Assembly: GCA_028456385.1 (NCBI GenBank)
Contig: JALNQF010000294.1
Span: 1-51,756 of the forward strand
DNA from: Ophiosphaerella korrae
Lineage: Eukaryota; Ascomycota; Dothideomycetes; Pleosporales; Phaeosphaeriaceae
DNA length: 51,756 nt
Reading direction: 5' to 3'
The notes beneath the pieces were generated by a model, which worked only from the letters and a program-made list of their open reading frames with translations, was not told the origin of the DNA and ran no database searches. How positions within the stretch are numbered: the stretch's first letter is position 1; every line of letters starts with the position of its first letter. Positions 1 to 10,751 of this stretch are shown in pieces. A program made the position numbers and the translations under genes.

Positions 1-183
1 CAATCGCAGTCAAATACACCACAGAGATGGACAACTACGATGGAGCTCGCTCTCATCAACTCGTTGGTAGAGTCAATAAATCGTGGCCTACGCGCAGACT
101 CGGGGCACAAGGCAGAAGCGTGGATTACTCTTCATGCGATTCAAACGTTCGTACGCCGGTTGGCTCATCTCGGCGTTGAGTAA
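1..183 (+). pseudogene. Myb/SANT-like DNA-binding domain fragment, cut by window edge
   Basis: The first frame is open from the window edge to a TAA at 181-183. It contains a Trp at codon 10, then LINSLVESINRG, RADSGHKAEAW and a short tail. This spacing of W, LV, G, RADSG.K.EAW resembles the fungal Myb/SANT-like domain that often belongs to transposon-derived or regulatory proteins. The start lies outside the window and the frame stops soon after the domain, so it may be a fragment or the last part of a longer gene. The assignment rests on pattern only; a chance frame cannot be excluded. Confidence 0.38.
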
Positions 184-535
184 TAACGGTGTGGAGAGAG
201 GCCCAAGATGTCTGAATAGTGGCCAGTACTGCGGCCTGCTCCTCTGAAGGCATCACGTGATGGAGTGCGCTGAGGTTGCTGTAGTGTGCTCCTACTCGAG
301 AGCAGCAGCGCAATCTGCGCTGACAGCGCGCGACCCAAACAGGAAAAGTAGCGGTCAATTCGGCACTTGCAGGGGTATAAAATTAGGTGGCGCCTCTAGC
401 GTCAGGACACCTGCGCTGATGTGTTGAAGACTAGCAGAGTTACCGAACAGGAGGCCCAGGGCGACCCAAATATGACTTTGTAAGCGCGCCGCCCTGAGTT
501 GGTGCGTCGCCACAGATTCCAAATCTGCTGGTTGG

Positions 536-652
536 CTCACTTAGCTAGTGGCGCACGTGCGCGCGCGTGCCAGATCGATCGCCATCGCCATCGCCATCTC
601 AATCATCATCTGAATCGATTCATGGCTAGCTCGTGAGCCAGCTCATCTGACA
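536..652 (-). mobile_element. LTR fragment (TGTCAGATGAGCTGG family), start end
   Basis: Read on the minus strand from 652, the sequence begins TGTCAGATGAGCTGGCTC and continues into a (GATGGC)3-type hexamer run and a GCGCGC block. The same order is found on the minus strand from 26556 and, more diverged, in other LTR copies of this window. Only the starting end can be recognised; the boundary near 536 is approximate. Confidence 0.5.
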
Positions 653-1054
653 ACTCAAGTCTAAGACTAGAAACCTCTAAGTTAAATTCCTTAGGTACCT
701 GAACTCGTTCGCTAAAGGCTTTAATATCGATATTCAAGTCGAATGTCTCGATATCTTAGACGCTCCGACTAATTCACTTGCGTCAGCTCTTTAGTCGATC
801 TTCACGTGCAAGGACAAAGATAATCTAGTCACCCAATACTATAATCTTTCACAATGTGCGCCCTACAAAGCAAGGATCAATCAAGCTATAAGAAAATCAA
901 CCCAAACCCCACTCTCAGTAATGACATATCAACGGGCATGATGCAAGCCAAAATGGTAATTGCAATAACAACATTATGCAAGTCGTGGAAGCTCTAGGAA
1001 TTTTTAAAAGAGAGTTTGACAGATCTATCCATCGATTTCCAGGCAAAACCTGAC
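653..1054. other. AT-rich upstream region, no gene seen
   Basis: This stretch has no open frame of note and is moderately AT-rich. It would hold the promoter of the candidate gene at 1055. I see no clear TATA box or repeated operator. The preceding part, 184-535, has only short frames without a recognisable product. Confidence 0.4.
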
Positions 1055-1723
1055 ATGAAGGTCCAAGCACAGATATTTAGATCTCTTCTTGCACTTGTAC
1101 TTGCAGCAGCTAGTCCCGTGCAAGCCCATCCCCACAGTTCCAACCGCACCTCCACCTCGACCGTGCTGCCGGCTATATCCGTAGATGCAAATATGCAGCT
1201 CGCACGCGAGCTTGAGTTACCCCTAACAGACGTCAAGCGTGTCCGACGGCTGCTTGTCAAAGAAAACGACGGCACACTTCGGACCAGAGGTAACCTAAAG
1301 CGCCGCATCGTCTTCGACTTCAATAGACCGCAGCCCGCAAGTGGTGAAACCGGCGGTGTCTCCAAAGCTGCTGTAAGTTGAGTATCCTGTGCGCTCTGCA
1401 CGCAATGCCTTCACTGACCATGCTCTCCTGTGCAGGATGCTCGAGCCTTTCTCTTCTCCGTAGACCTCAACATGACAGTTGTCGTCTTCTTCCTTGAGCC
1501 CGGTGCTATTAACACGCCCTGCATCTACCTAAGAGCGGGAGAGCTCTGCCTTCTCACGTCCAAGTATGCTATTAGGCGGTTGCAGAGCCTCGTAGGACGA
1601 TCCGTAATAAATGCTAGGCTATTAAAGATTTTACAGCAAAATCGGCAAACGCCTCTAGAGCTGGTAGCTAAGGCGGATCTTGCGATGCGGAGAGTGTCAA
1701 GAAGGTATGTATGGATATGTTGA
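1055..1723 (+). CDS. candidate small secreted protein, two exons
   Basis: The ATG at 1055 opens a typical signal peptide: MKVQAQ, then a hydrophobic core IFRSLLALVLAAA and a likely cleavage after SPVQA. Exon 1 (1055-1372) ends at GTAAGT and exon 2 starts at 1436 after TGTGCAG, giving a 63-nt phase-0 intron. The joined frame runs to a TGA at 1721-1723 (about 201 residues). The mature part is Thr/Ser- and Arg-rich with few cysteines, so it is not a classic Cys-rich effector. From about 1560 the composition becomes AT-rich and the last 50 residues look like read-through into degraded DNA, so the true end may be lost. I recognise no family. Confidence 0.42.
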
Positions 1724-2256
1724 CACAGATCGTGCGATGCGAGGGGTGTTGGTAAGGTAGGATTTATACCTCGTTCTTCGTTTAAAATTTTATAAGGACC
1801 ATCGCCGAGACTCTCGCTAATAAAGGGCAAAGATAATATTAAAGAGGGCAAAGTGATGAATTAAGAAGAGGCGATTAAGAGGTGAAGAGATCTCCTCGAG
1901 GGTAATTGGCCTGACAGGGAATTGTGTGTGCAGGCATCTTCAGGGACAAACCGCCTGTTCGCTAATGCCTAGGCCTCTAGTTTCGCGCCACGATGCCGGG
2001 GGGTTGGCACCAGCATCAGAGCCGCAACACTGTGCGCTGGCTGATTGGCTAGACTCAAGTGGGGGTGACGCTCAGAGGTGCGCTCGTTTCAGACTGCCAC
2101 CTGCCCCTCGCCAGCGCCAAGCCTGGAGCGCCAAACCCTGTCCAACTAGCCGCTTTCTCCATCTGACTTCGCGCCACACTCGACACTCGTGCATCCATCC
2201 TTCGATCCCGTCATCATATATTCGGCGCTGCACCGCGCGTTGCGCTTCCCGTGCCT
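1724..2256. other. intergenic and promoter region
   Basis: There is no convincing gene. The first half is AT-rich. The segment 1970-2256 is GC-richer and contains pyrimidine-rich stretches such as CATCCATCCTTCGATCC just before the next start, as is common upstream of fungal genes. Confidence 0.4.
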
Positions 2257-3828
2257 ATGGCTCCGCGACCCAAATCTGCTCTCGCCAAGGATAACAGGCG
2301 CCAACCCACAACTGGACCTGGAAGTAGCGCACGACTGCAATACATCCAACAACCTCCCACCCCTCTTGCGCCCACTCCTCAGCCAGCCGGCACTAAACGG
2401 AAGCGTCCGCAAGACTCTAAAGCCGAAGCCGAAGCCGAAGCCGACGGGCTAGAAGGTGTGCGCCCTTCAAAACAGCCCCGAGGAGAACTCTCTCCCTCCG
2501 GGGACCGGCTCTCGGAGAGGAACTTGCAAATATTGAAAATACTGAACGGGGAAGATGACATGGACCCCGCAGCCGACAATGCTCCGGCTCTCAAACGGAC
2601 CTCGTCACGGCGTTCCATAGCCCCATCGGAAGCGGGGACAGAACGAACCCAACGCTCTTCTAACACCAATACCACCTCCAACACCACCGCCGTCTACCGG
2701 CACAAGAATCTTGCCGCCGTCGAGATCCACATGCATGCTGAGCCACCTGACTACATCCAAGCCGCTATTGACCACATCATCAACGCCCAAGTCTCCAAGG
2801 ATCGCCGATCCGAACTCCGCGTCATAGCCCAAGAACTGCGCGACGGCTGCCTCAAGAATGTCAGGGCTCAGGCTGGCGAGGATGATTTTATTGATCCTCT
2901 CCACACTGCCCTCAACACTCTGCATCTCAAGAACCTCTGTACCCACGAAAAAGCTGATTGGCGAGGGGAGCTCAAGCCAGTGGCTCCCCAGCAGTCGCAT
3001 TTCAGTTCGAGCTTCATGTCCAGTGTCCAGCAACTAGAGGTTGACGACGTTTCGGCTCCACCACGGAAGCGCCAGCAGCAGTCCGCCGGCGAGACCTACA
3101 TGTCCCCCGAATCAACGACCAACCCACGCACTCATACGCCAGCCAACGATTCCCAGCAATCGAGCACGATGCCTGCTCCGGCCCCCCTGGGATCCTCAAT
3201 CAAAACCCCCCGTCCCGACATCTCAATGGGCATACAACTCACGGCACTCATCTCTGCTCTCTCATCGCAAAGTCTTAACAAGGTCAAGGCCAGGACATTC
3301 CTCACATGGCTCCAGAACGAGATGGTGCAGCACGAGCCAGGCGGGCCGCTTGGACCAATGCTGATACCAGTACCTGCCCCACGCGCCTTGGATCTCGCCT
3401 TCCCATTTGCTGTTGTTGAGGGCAAAGCCTACTCGACCGGCAAACAAATCTTCGAGGCAGAGAACCAAGCTTCAGTTTCTGGCGCTTGTGGACTCAAGAT
3501 ACAGCTTGATCTTGATAACCTGGTAGATGGCGGCGGCACAACAGGTTCCGATGCTCCGCCCACAACCTCCAACACCGAATCCCCGCTCTTCTTCACCATC
3601 TGCACCCAAGGCCCCATCCACGAGCTCTGGGCCCACTGGACCGTCGTTGAAGATGGCGTACGCATGTTCGGATCCAAGCTTTTGGACAGTTGTAATGCCC
3701 TGTTGCTAGAGCAAGGGGAGAACTTTATGGTTGGACTCAATAATATCGGCCTTTGGGGTTTAGGACCGTTTATGAAATCAGTGGTGGAGCGTCTAGGGAT
3801 AGTGGCAAAGAAGGCAAAGGTTAAGTAA
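2257..3828 (+). CDS. DUF7924-like nuclear-type protein, 523 residues
   Basis: This is a single open exon. The ATG at 2257 is taken as start; the GTG at 2251 is not a fungal start. The N-terminal third is disordered and basic, with GTKRKRPQDSK and PPRKRQQQ as possible nuclear localisation signals and an Ala-Glu repeat near residues 52-60. A helical part follows (DYIQAAIDHIINAQ, about 165). The C-terminal part from about residue 320 (LTALISALSS to MKSVVERLGIV) has the order of the fungal DUF7924 family: FPFAVVEGKAY, then EAENQASVSGAC, then FFTICTQGP...ELWAHW. Asp379, Glu388 and Lys390 form a D...ExK arrangement reminiscent of PD-(D/E)XK nucleases, but nuclease activity is only a guess. Codon use is balanced and there are no internal stops, unlike the wrecked flanks. 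Confidence 0.82.
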   Translation: MAPRPKSALAKDNRRQPTTGPGSSARLQYIQQPPTPLAPTPQPAGTKRKRPQDSKAEAEAEADGLEGVRPSKQPRGELSPSGDRLSERNLQILKILNGEDDMDPAADNAPALKRTSSRRSIAPSEAGTERTQRSSNTNTTSNTTAVYRHKNLAAVEIHMHAEPPDYIQAAIDHIINAQVSKDRRSELRVIAQELRDGCLKNVRAQAGEDDFIDPLHTALNTLHLKNLCTHEKADWRGELKPVAPQQSHFSSSFMSSVQQLEVDDVSAPPRKRQQQSAGETYMSPESTTNPRTHTPANDSQQSSTMPAPAPLGSSIKTPRPDISMGIQLTALISALSSQSLNKVKARTFLTWLQNEMVQHEPGGPLGPMLIPVPAPRALDLAFPFAVVEGKAYSTGKQIFEAENQASVSGACGLKIQLDLDNLVDGGGTTGSDAPPTTSNTESPLFFTICTQGPIHELWAHWTVVEDGVRMFGSKLLDSCNALLLEQGENFMVGLNNIGLWGLGPFMKSVVERLGIVAKKAKVK

Positions 3829-5825
3829 TTCAATGTCTAGCGTTGGATAGTTTTTACTCATAGGGAACACCTTCATAGCTGGACGCACTCGACGAACAGC
3901 AGAGGATTTTACCCCGTCACAGAAGCACATCTCTTAGCATCCGGCTTACCATGCGTAAGTTAAGCGTTAAACAGCGGTATATGCTGGACAGTACCGGTGG
4001 CTTGTGTGCTCCGAAGCCTGGGTTCCACTCCAAAGCCTGGGTTCCGCCACTTGGAAGGTTCATCGGGGATCGGCGATGATTTTTGCCCATGGACTCCACC
4101 ATCTACAATACGTCTGTTGCCATCATGGCCATTTCGAATTCCCCATTTATCTAGCATGTCGTAAGCAAGCTGGGTTATACAGAAACTAAACATAGCCAAG
4201 ATTTCCTACCACCCGGTCTACCACTACCTGCGTCGGTAGAGTTATTGTTAAGCCTTTTATCGTGCACTCGCTCGGTTGTTGCAGGTAGAGGATTTAGCTT
4301 CATGATGTTTTGGTCTAGTCTGCTGTTCGTTCTGGTAAGTATCTCTACGGTAGGTGTGGACTCCGTGTGGCTGTCTTGTTTGTCTACAACTGTTATTAGG
4401 ATAACTATGTCTTATTGCGACGGAGCCTTCTATATGTTGTTAGATGTAATTACTAAAGTAATACGATGCATACATACCATTAGCCCTAATTAGACCCTTT
4501 CTAGCTCCTTGTGTTGTTGGATCTGGGGTCCGGCGAAATTAGCCTTTTTACGAGTGACTTATAGTTGTTCTCATTATTTAGCGATTTAGGACCTAAGCGC
4601 TCTGCCAGATTACTATTGTAAACACGCTCGCTTGTTTTTTACTTAGAATTTAGAGCCGTCTCCCTCTTCTCCTTGCATAGGATTTGTTCAAGAGATAGGG
4701 GATTTTTGGCATCGTAATTATTCCCATCTTTAGCATTGTGGGGTAACGGAACATCAATGGCACTTCCTACTACATAATGTCAACAACCATTGCAGAATGT
4801 AGATAATCTCGGAAAACATTCTGTAGCCCGTCCCCTTTATCTGTGCCAGGTATTTTTACCGTACACTACTTGGTCGCTCTACAATACTACAAATAGTCAC
4901 AGCAGTGCAAAACAGCGCTGCTTCGGACTACCTCGGAATCATCCGTTGCTGAGCAAACCTACCTATAATTGATCTGGTATATAAAGCAGAACAGGGATAG
5001 TAGATCCCGAGCATATGATCGCTATATGCAACGTCGTTGTCAAATAGGAGCTATTGAACAGTAGATCGACGAGAATCGCTTAGCGAGCGCCCTGCGGCTT
5101 TGCTGCATCGAAAAGCTAGATATGGCTTAGCTGTAAATCGGGATTGCATGGCTCGTTCGAGCGTTCTTCCTGGATCTAATTTGAGATAGCACAGTCTAGG
5201 TAACTTAGGATTACTGCAAGATTGTCGTTACAGCATATAGTAGTCTTCGATGAAGCGTTAGATCGCTCCTAGATTGTAAAGGACGTTGCATGTAGCATTG
5301 ATATGCTAGGAATTAATCTTCTGGAGGCTCTTTGGTATGGTAACAGAATATTAGGCAAGCCTGTTAGATAACAGACAAATCCGAGGCTGTCCGATGCAGC
5401 AGAGTCTCACACCATTGTAGCTATTTGAGGTATTACAGAGCAGTCAGGCGGTTCACCAGCGTCCAATCAGAGCTTATAGGCTCAGGAATTTGTTCCGAGC
5501 TTAAGCTTGCCTTACCATGATTAACCGTGTTGTGATGGCGGGAAATCCAATCAGTGTTCCGTCACGCAGGGTATTCCGTCACGCAGGGATGCACGTTAGA
5601 GCTCGACAAGACTTCTTCATAAGTAATACAAAGGTAAATTTCGTATAGCAAAGGTCTAAGATGGCTAGAAATAGCGGTAGAATACATTGCATGCGACTCT
5701 TAGCGGACGCATAAGTGCGTGTTAGAGGAGATTTGCTTAAGGTCAAGGTACCTCTCGTTTGGCCTAGCACGGAGGGTGTCCCAGCACGCAGGAATAGACG
5801 TTAAGAGAGTATAGCAATTGGGTAG
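3829..5825. other. AT-rich degraded repeat DNA without intact gene
   Basis: Two kilobases with stops in all frames and many TA dinucleotides. The minus frame between about 4700 and 4775 reads like decayed protein (SAIDVPLPHNAKDGN and nearby), suggesting an old transposon that I cannot name. An imperfect duplication of TCCGTCACGCAGGG occurs at 5559-5590. Nothing here supports a functional gene. Confidence 0.5.
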
Positions 5826-8717
5826 CTAAAGCGCTCGAGCTCCAGCGGTGGCGCCCGCGTCGAGTAGCAGCTTCACAATCGCCTCGTGGCCTCCTGATAA
5901 AGCTGCCTGGAGCGCGTTACCATAGTATCCGCCTTGTGCATTAACGTCGGCGTTCTTGTCAAGCAGCAGCTTCACAATCGCCTCATAACCTCCTGCTAAA
6001 GCCGCCTGGAGTGCGGTTTTGTAGCGTCCGCCCTGCGCGTTGACGTCGGCATCTTTGTCGAGTAATAACCTTACTACCTCTATCAGACCTCCAAATGCCG
6101 CATAGTATAATGCCGGCGCCGGCTCGTTCGTGACGCGGTACATTCTTCTATTCCCTCCTTCGTCTGGGCGGTGGAGGTAGTAGCAAAGCCGGTGCGAGCT
6201 TGCCTGGGAGTAGAAGAGCGTTTCGATTAAATCCAAGAGCTTGCTTCTCTCACACCCAGCCACCCGAGCATGGTTTATCCAATAAGTTGCGCAATGTTCC
6301 GCAAATGGAAACCCTTTCTGTACTTCTTGTAGCGGTAGTACCTCGTTGAAATACAGCAAGTACGCGAGGCATACTCTCGCAATAGATACTCCCGCTGTAG
6401 TCTCCTAAAAAAAACTATCGTATACTATTATCTAGCTAATTTAACGTTAGATATTCTTTAACTGAAAAGTGTGCTAGTTAGAGCTCTATAATTCCTTCAC
6501 CCTTTTTACTTATATGTCCTTTATTTGGGACTATAACTACTAAGCTCGAGCAATATCGCGTAATTCCTTCGGGCTTAGGCATTTGGTTCTTGGGAGAGAA
6601 ATATGGTTCCCTGTTAGTGTTGACCGCTATTGCGTTAATAGCTTCCTTGATTCTTAAAGGTCGTTCTGAAAACGTTAAAAATTGGAGAATCCTTAGCGTA
6701 GTCTGTTTATAGCTAGCTGGTATTGCCTTTATCATTCTTGCATAGGTCTTATCTAATGTTTCTAGGAGTGAATTAAGCGTATCCCTAAGGGTGGGGTAGG
6801 CTAAGCAGTTTTCTAGGGCGTCAATCTGGTATGCTACCTATCGAAACCTGTTTAGCATTAATACATCTGCGAGAAATGCTGACATAAATATATAAAGTCT
6901 CTACTTACATGCCTTTAGCCTTCTGTGAGAGCGTTTCCTCGATCTCCTTCTGAATATTTGTATAGCCTCGCTATCTCTTCAATCCCTCACCTTCTCTAAC
7001 CTTAGCGTAAATGTATGCCAAAATGTCGTTATTGACGAGGTTTCTCTAGATAGAAACTCTATTCTTCTCGCTAGTCAGCCTGCACATTTCCGCTTGGATA
7101 TCTTGCTCTGGCTGACTTGTGACTAGACAGCGGAGGTTACTATTCTCTCTCTTTACTAGATCTCGCACCTACAGCAGCAGCCCCTCCGTTGCACCCCCTT
7201 TACGTTCAGTACATTTATCTATGGCATCTAGAACAATCTATACCTCCTTAGCTTGCTTAATTATTATATGTAGAACCTTAGAATGCGAATCAAAGCTTGG
7301 TTGCGTATTTCTGTCTTTATACGAGGAAAAGAGCGCATCTAATGGCTCTTGGGCACTCTTACATGTGTGGTAAAGTTGGATGATAAGAGAGCAGACAACA
7401 CCTCGTAAGGCTTGCTTGTCAACATCAGTGAAGTCGAAATAGAGGTAGAGTAGGTGTTGGATGGAAAGGCTCTAAAGATACTTAATGATCGTAGGGCTGA
7501 GAATGGTCTTGCTGCAGCCTGGTATACCATAGAGCCACAGGAACGAGTTCCTTTGCGATTGCTACGCCGCGAATGCATCGCTCTGCAGAAACCAAGATCC
7601 TGTGCCTTGCTGGCACTGTTGCAGCGCTTTGTTGTAGTTTGTTGATGGAGTGGGTGGTGAGAGCCAGCGATAGAGCTCTGCCTGCTGCTGCTCAAGAGCC
7701 AAGCCTTTCACGTTGCGCTGTGCTTCGTCCAAGTTTCGCTTAACCAGTTGTTATTAGTCGAGCTACTTAATGCTGCTAGGCGGACTGACTAGAAGATATA
7801 ATATCACTAATTCTTCTCTTGGCTTTCAACCTGTTCACTGGAATACGAGATAGAAGGTCTTTTGTGTATGCTGCCGCCGCTATGGCTGTATAGCCTTGCT
7901 ATCCCTTGTTCTTATGCGTGTTAGAGTAGTCCCAGATGCCGCGAATGACTAGACACGGGAAGTGGTTTATTAATCCAGCTGCTTCTATCTCAAAGTACAG
8001 AACACTGTTTTCTTTAGCAAACTTATCACCAAGTAGAGCATTCTTCATTAACTAATTTGCGGAAGCTACTATTCCATAATGAATTGCCGGGTTGTCATCG
8101 TCTTGGGTCCTTGCGTTTCATGGGACTAGCTTTGAAGGGTCATTACCACAAATATCGGTACATTGCGCTTTATCGTCGGCAGGATGCGTCACTTCACTTC
8201 GATAAAGTTTGTCGGAATTCAGGTTTGGTCGTTTGTATTTCCTTTTTAGGCGTGGCCTGTCTTCTAGGGCGCTGTTGATAGCGTCCTCTAGCTGGTGACC
8301 GTGTATTTCGTACTGCGCCTCAAGAGCACTGACTGCGGATCCTAAAATCACAGGGGGTTGATTTAAGTGCCCTATGACTTTGGACTCTTTATCATGGATT
8401 ACTTTGCCAAAGTCGTACTGAAACACGCCTCCTTCCCTGTTATGAGGAGTACTGACAACAATATCGCCTAGACGAATGTCGTGCTTAGAGCTTGGGGCGC
8501 CACCGCCGATACCGACCATCAACCCAATTCTAACATTAGGAAAGGTGCGGAGCATATCCCTTGCGACGCTTGACGCCGAGGTAGTGCCATACCCACCCTT
8601 TGGCAAGACAGCGATGACAACATTATGCTCACCTATTTCGCCTAGTGTGTAGTTGTTGTTATCGTGTAGAGGGATCGACTCTGGCGGGCTATGCGTTGCG
8701 TCGAGGACTGCCGTATT
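5826..8717 (-). pseudogene. RIP-inactivated PNP-NACHT-ankyrin NLR receptor
   Basis: Read from 8717 downwards, the order is a full NLR. First comes a nucleoside-phosphorylase-like domain (YTLGEIGEHNVVIAVLP, GLMVGIGGGAPS, DIRLGDIVVS, then [10 protein letters not shown] and [10 protein letters not shown]). NACHT follows with Walker A GIPGCSKT at about 7528-7505 (Ser where Gly is usual) and Walker-B-like IVLDAIDKC near 7210. Then come RILQFLTFSERPLRI, LAHFSVKEYL, FPFAEHCATYW and three ankyrin repeats ending at 5826. The frame is broken by stops that fit C-to-T or G-to-A change: Gln-to-TAG at 8054, Trp-to-TAG at 7900, Trp stops in NACHT, Gln-to-TAA at about 6477. Start and first residues are lost. 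The first part of PNP and the ankyrin end are the best preserved. Some frame changes and at least one intron interrupt the middle. It was once an immune-type STAND receptor of fungi. Confidence 0.85.
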
Positions 8718-10751
8718 CACTCCGGATTCGTGTAGTCTAAGGTACAGGCTTTTAGCAGCCTGTCAGCAAGCTGCATGGTGCCGTTTTGGTTTCACCGGAA
8801 AGCTGAACGACCGCGTGAATAGCACATGCATGTAGTAAGTAGATGAGAACGACGGAAGTAGCAAGTGCATCATATGCAGCCTCCACTACCCCTTCCAGCA
8901 ATAATGCCATTCGCGCACTTCAATGCGGAGACGTGCAATTTAATGGATCGGCGATGCCGTACCAATTAGCGCACAGGGTATCCTTGCACAGTAGGTGTGC
9001 ACAGCCCCAATACACCACAGAGAATGGAAGCGAACTCGCTTGTAGTAGAGTGCTACCGTCACACCAAAACTACCTTGTGAGCGAGACTTCTTCTAATTAT
9101 TCTAGTACTACAACGCACTTTATACAACTTTTGAATTTTAGAGCTACTTAGTGGCCTACTGTCTACGGCTCTACGATTTTAGCTTTTCTAAAAAATGATT
9201 TCTCGAAAGCGCAGTGGGCTGCAAAGATTCTGGTGTCTGGGGTTTTGTCCGAACGGCGGAAGTGCCACTCACGCTGCTGGGTTTGCTTATTCAAGAATCT
9301 GCTAAGCAAATAAAATCTATAACATCGGCGGCGCCGTATAGGTCAGGCGCAAAGAGGACTACAATATGAGCAGTAAGCACGGTCTCAGCACGCTGCAGAA
9401 AGATGTAACCTGGCGCGCTTGCAGTTGCCATAATTTATTTGTGTGTGTGGGGAGAATACATGCCAGTGAGGGGCGCCTTGACAAGGGCTCAAAGGCTTGC
9501 GTTAGCTGGGTCGAATGCTTAGGTCCGTCAAGAATAGATAACAGTTGCGGAACAACGAAATCGGAATTCCCGCACCCGCCAATGGTCGGCACGCCAGCCA
9601 CCGCTGTCTGAATCTATCTTGAATTAGCGAAGTGCATGAATACGACTCAGCATCGATCACGGACTGCTGTCTCTATCAGGCGGGTAATTGAATAGACGCT
9701 ATCATCTGCCTTCAATCTTGTTCTGAAAGCATAAATGTGATTTGGCAACAGACCTAATTCAACCTTAGGTTCTACGAGACGTCGCCAACTTAGCCTAAAC
9801 TTACTATATTCGCCATTCCCAGGTCCTGTTCTCACCGAATACAAGACAGGATCATCTGCTCGAATCCAGCTGCGAACGCCGCACACGGGCTTTGCGGAAG
9901 ACGTGAACGCTCGTACTCGCTTATTTCATGCCGATCGCTGCTCAGCATAGGAGCATGTCAAGTCCCATCACTGTGGATTCAATGCCAAATCCGGTGTTTG
10001 CCAAGGTTGAGGCAAGTAGGCGGGGATTGGTACCCTGCCCTTCGCTGCATCATCGTAGCCATATCTCCGGCTAGGAGGGCAGTACGACATTTTTTGCGAG
10101 CAGGCTGAGAGCTTTTGTAAGCTGAGCAGAACCGCATTTGGTTGAAATAAGCAGTCCTTGTCAGCCACCTCCGTGCACTCCAGGGATGCTAAATATTGAT
10201 AGATTCTGTACATAGAATGTCGAAAGGGCTACCAATTCAGCAGCGTAGCCCATTGGTCACTGTTTGGACCCTTTATGCATGATATGTTCCGGATAAATAG
10301 GGCTAGCCCGAGAGCACACGGGCAGCACATCCAGAGTTGAAGTGGTCGTTCCTGAGGCTAATTCTTATAAGACGTAAGACACAATACTGCAAACTAACTA
10401 GTGTTGCTTTCATTTGTATGCACTCACCAAACTATCGCACCTCGAGATCTCAGTAAAGAGGTTATATCAAATTGCAGGTATGGCACAGCTATCGCATTCG
10501 GCGCGAAGTGATGACACTAGTCGATCTTTTGATTGGCTTGGTCGTAGCGGAAGAGGTCAGAAACCCGCTTTATATACCAATAAGAAGTCATCAGCGACTA
10601 ACAATTACCCGTAGGCTCGGCGTATATAAGCTACAATAAATTTTCGAATCTCTCTGCAACCTCATTCGATTTTGGCCATCAGGGGTATGCAGGATCCTGC
10701 AACTATGGTGGCGAACTGCTTCAACTATCGGCGCCGTCTAGTCAGTATGGT
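8718..10751. other. long intergenic region, no supported gene
   Basis: Short frames occur on both strands but none resembles a family or has coherent codon use. Around 9006 there is a short resemblance to the window start (AATACACCACAGAGA), too short to interpret. The last 150 bases precede a long intact gene and should contain its promoter; no clear TATA box is seen. Confidence 0.45.

Noticed and set aside
9000..9060. Second copy of the window-start element
   Set aside because: Only about 15 bases agree with positions 11-26 and the similarity does not extend.
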